Position numbers and translations under genes: made by a program
Shown: piece by piece, positions 62,602 through 64,000 of the stretch
Numbering within the stretch: the first letter of the stretch is position 1
Layout: every line of letters begins with the position of its first letter
Notes under the pieces: generated by a model
What the model saw: only the letters and a program-made list of their open reading frames with translations
Databases searched by the model: none
Told to the model about the DNA's origin: nothing
Assembly: GCF_001425005.1 (NCBI RefSeq)
Contig: NZ_LMDB01000033.1
Span: 1,238-65,237 of the forward strand
Reading direction: 5' to 3'
Origin: Duganella sp. Root336D2
GTDB taxonomy: Bacteria; Pseudomonadota; Gammaproteobacteria; Burkholderiales; Burkholderiaceae_D
Length of the DNA: 64,000 nucleotides

Positions 62602-64000
62602 GCCGTTTTCTTCTCTTCGTGATACTCGTCGTCGATATTAACGTCCCACAGCGCATCCTTGGACGTTTCGCCGGAAGCGATCGCTTCAGCTGCCAGCTTG
62701 GCCGTCAGCATCGAGTGGTCCTGGTTGTTATAGCGGTGCATGCCGTTACGGCCTACCAGGAACAGGTTGCCGATGGTGTCGGTATAGCGGCGCACCACGT
62801 CGAACTGGTCGTAGGTGCCGAAGTACGCCGGGTAAGCCTTCGGCACGCGCACCACGGTACCGTCCAGCACATTGGTGCCGGTCAGCATGCCGATCTTGGC
62901 CAGCTCGGCGGCGCCGAACTTGATCAGCTCCTGGTCGTCCATCTGCCACAGGTCGTCGTCTTCATTGCAGAAGTACTCCAGGCCCATCCACATGGTGCCT
63001 TCATCCTTGACCAGGTGCGGGCTCCAGTTGTTGAAGATCTGCAGGCGGCCGATGCGCACATCCTTTTCCTGGATGTAGATCCAGTTGTCGGGCAGCGCCG
63101 CGCCATCGGTGGTCAGCACATCCGACTTGCGCACCAGCAGGCCGACAGTCAGGAAGTCGCGGTACATCAGGCCGTCGGCCACCTTGCGCACTTCGGCCGG
63201 CACATCGTTCATGCCCTTGACCAGTTCGCGCACCGGCATGGTCGATACCGCATGCGCGCACTGCAGGCGGAAGTTCTCGCCGCTCTGGCGGTCGATGCCG
63301 CTCACGGCCACTACCTTGCCATCCTTGGTTTCCACGCCGGTCACCGCCTGCTTGTAGCGGATTTCGCCGCCGCCCTCGGTGATCATGCGCGCCACTTCCT
63401 GCCACATCTGGCCGGGACCGAATTTGGGGTACAGGAACTGTTCGATCAGGCTGGTCTCGGTGCCCTTCTGCGATACCCCGCCCTTGCTCTTGAAGACCTG
63501 CTTGACCGCGTGCCACAGCGCCTTGCTGATGTTCAGGCCCTTGATGCGCTGCGCGCCCCAGTCGGCGCTGATCTGGTCGCACGGGATGCCCCACACCTTG
63601 TGCGTGTAGTCCTTGAAGAAGGTTTCATACAACTCGCGGCCGAAGCGGTTGATCATGAAGTCTTCCAGGTTCTTTTCCGGCCGGCGCGGGAACAGCATGA
63701 TCCAACCGTAGGTCACTGCGACCTTGGTCAGGCGCCACAGGCCCAGCTTGGCGGCCGTGGATGCATTCATCTTGATCGGGTAATCGAAGAAGCGGCGCAG
63801 GAAGAAGATGCGCGACAGGCGCGAACGCACCAGCATGCGGCGGTCGTCGTCGCTCTCCAGCGCAGTGCCGGCCACCTGCACCGAGGTCTTCTTGTTCTGG
63901 TAGGTCAGGTCGAGCGAGGCATTGGCCGCGGCGTCGATCGGCAGGATCTCCTGCCACCAGTTCATGACCCAGTCGGATTTGGAAAAGAAACGGTGGCCGC
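62598..64000 (-). CDS. FAD-dependent oxidoreductase, UDP-galactopyranose-mutase/amine-oxidase-like (5' end outside window)
   Basis: The visible part is about 467 residues and lacks the N-terminal Rossmann motif, which lies beyond the right edge. It begins GHRFFSKSDWVMNWWQEILP, the usual second motif of this family (GGHRFFSK). Other features are KDYTHKVWGIPCDQISADW, GPGQMWQEVARMITEGGGEI and the C-terminal FAD contact NLFLVGRNGMHRYNNQDHSM. Proteins of this type occur in polysaccharide clusters beside GtrA and GT2 genes and may isomerise or oxidise a lipid-linked sugar. It heads the visible operon followed by two membrane proteins and GtrA. The internal ATG at 63965 is not the true start. Confidence 0.9.
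   Translation of the reverse strand, partial: GHRFFSKSDWVMNWWQEILPIDAAANASLDLTYQNKKTSVQVAGTALESDDDRRMLVRSRLSRIFFLRRFFDYPIKMNASTAAKLGLWRLTKVAVTYGWIMLFPRRPEKNLEDFMINRFGRELYETFFKDYTHKVWGIPCDQISADWGAQRIKGLNISKALWHAVKQVFKSKGGVSQKGTETSLIEQFLYPKFGPGQMWQEVARMITEGGGEIRYKQAVTGVETKDGKVVAVSGIDRQSGENFRLQCAHAVSTMPVRELVKGMNDVPAEVRKVADGLMYRDFLTVGLLVRKSDVLTTDGAALPDNWIYIQEKDVRIGRLQIFNNWSPHLVKDEGTMWMGLEYFCNEDDDLWQMDDQELIKFGAAELAKIGMLTGTNVLDGTVVRVPKAYPAYFGTYDQFDVVRRYTDTIGNLFLVGRNGMHRYNNQDHSMLTAKLAAEAIASGETSKDALWDVNIDDEYHEEKKTA

Overview
The window looks like a chromosomal segment of a GC-rich betaproteobacterium, most likely family Oxalobacteraceae (Massilia/Duganella/Janthinobacterium group). This is inferred from codon use, the Pseudomonas-type hut operon, the trxA-rho-rpmE2 order and the style of the RHS, T6SS and GtrA genes; no 16S rRNA gene or other decisive marker is present.

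Layout. (1) 1-10.6 kb, minus strand: an orphan type VI secretion tip/effector module, vgrG - DUF2169 adaptor - PAAR-like Rhs effector with a DUF4329-type C-terminal toxin carrying a JAMM-like motif. It is followed by two copies of an AT-rich two-gene module that probably encodes immunity. (2) 10.8-15 kb: a helical protein of unknown function, a TolA/TonB-like energy transducer and a TetR regulator. (3) 15-18.2 kb: an EVE-like/HNH nuclease and a second HNH gene cut by an IS3-family element whose two ends are both partly duplicated. (4) 18.2-23.3 kb: a secreted RHS protein split over consecutive coupled ORFs, two of the later ones with their own signal peptides. (5) 23.6-34.5 kb: a small FNR-type gene, then the histidine utilisation operon hutUHGFDI plus an SBP-permease fusion, with a HutC-type operator inside the hutU promoter, and an exported amidohydrolase. 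The probable repressor gene hutC lies 7 kb away at 39.6 kb. (6) 34.6-40.3 kb: a BlaI/M56 pair with twin operators, a GST, an unknown gene bracketed by long inverted 10-bp repeats, and an alkylation-repair pair (2OG oxygenase and ada). (7) 40.3-47.9 kb: a 1561-residue hybrid kinase with a periplasmic NMT1/THI5-like sensor, a receiver protein, trxA, rho and rpmE2. Two related long hairpins sit between these genes. (8) 47.9-56.2 kb: a GT-C transferase, a periplasmic binding protein, an FtsH-like AAA protease, a small exported protein, tRNA-Leu(CAA) and a MalT/LuxR-type regulator. (9) 56.2-64 kb: a surface-sugar cluster with two GtrA flippases, three large membrane proteins and an FAD oxidoreductase that runs off the right edge.

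How the genes work together. Histidine is degraded to glutamate, formate and two ammonia by HutH, HutU, HutI, HutF and HutG, under HutC control. VgrG, the DUF2169 adaptor and Rhs form a loaded T6SS spike, and the downstream small genes probably protect the cell and record past toxin replacement. The most novel-looking items are the inverted-repeat-bracketed gene at 36.8-37.6 kb, the split secreted RHS protein, the duplicated two-gene immunity modules, the long-hairpin family and the GtrA/membrane-protein operon.
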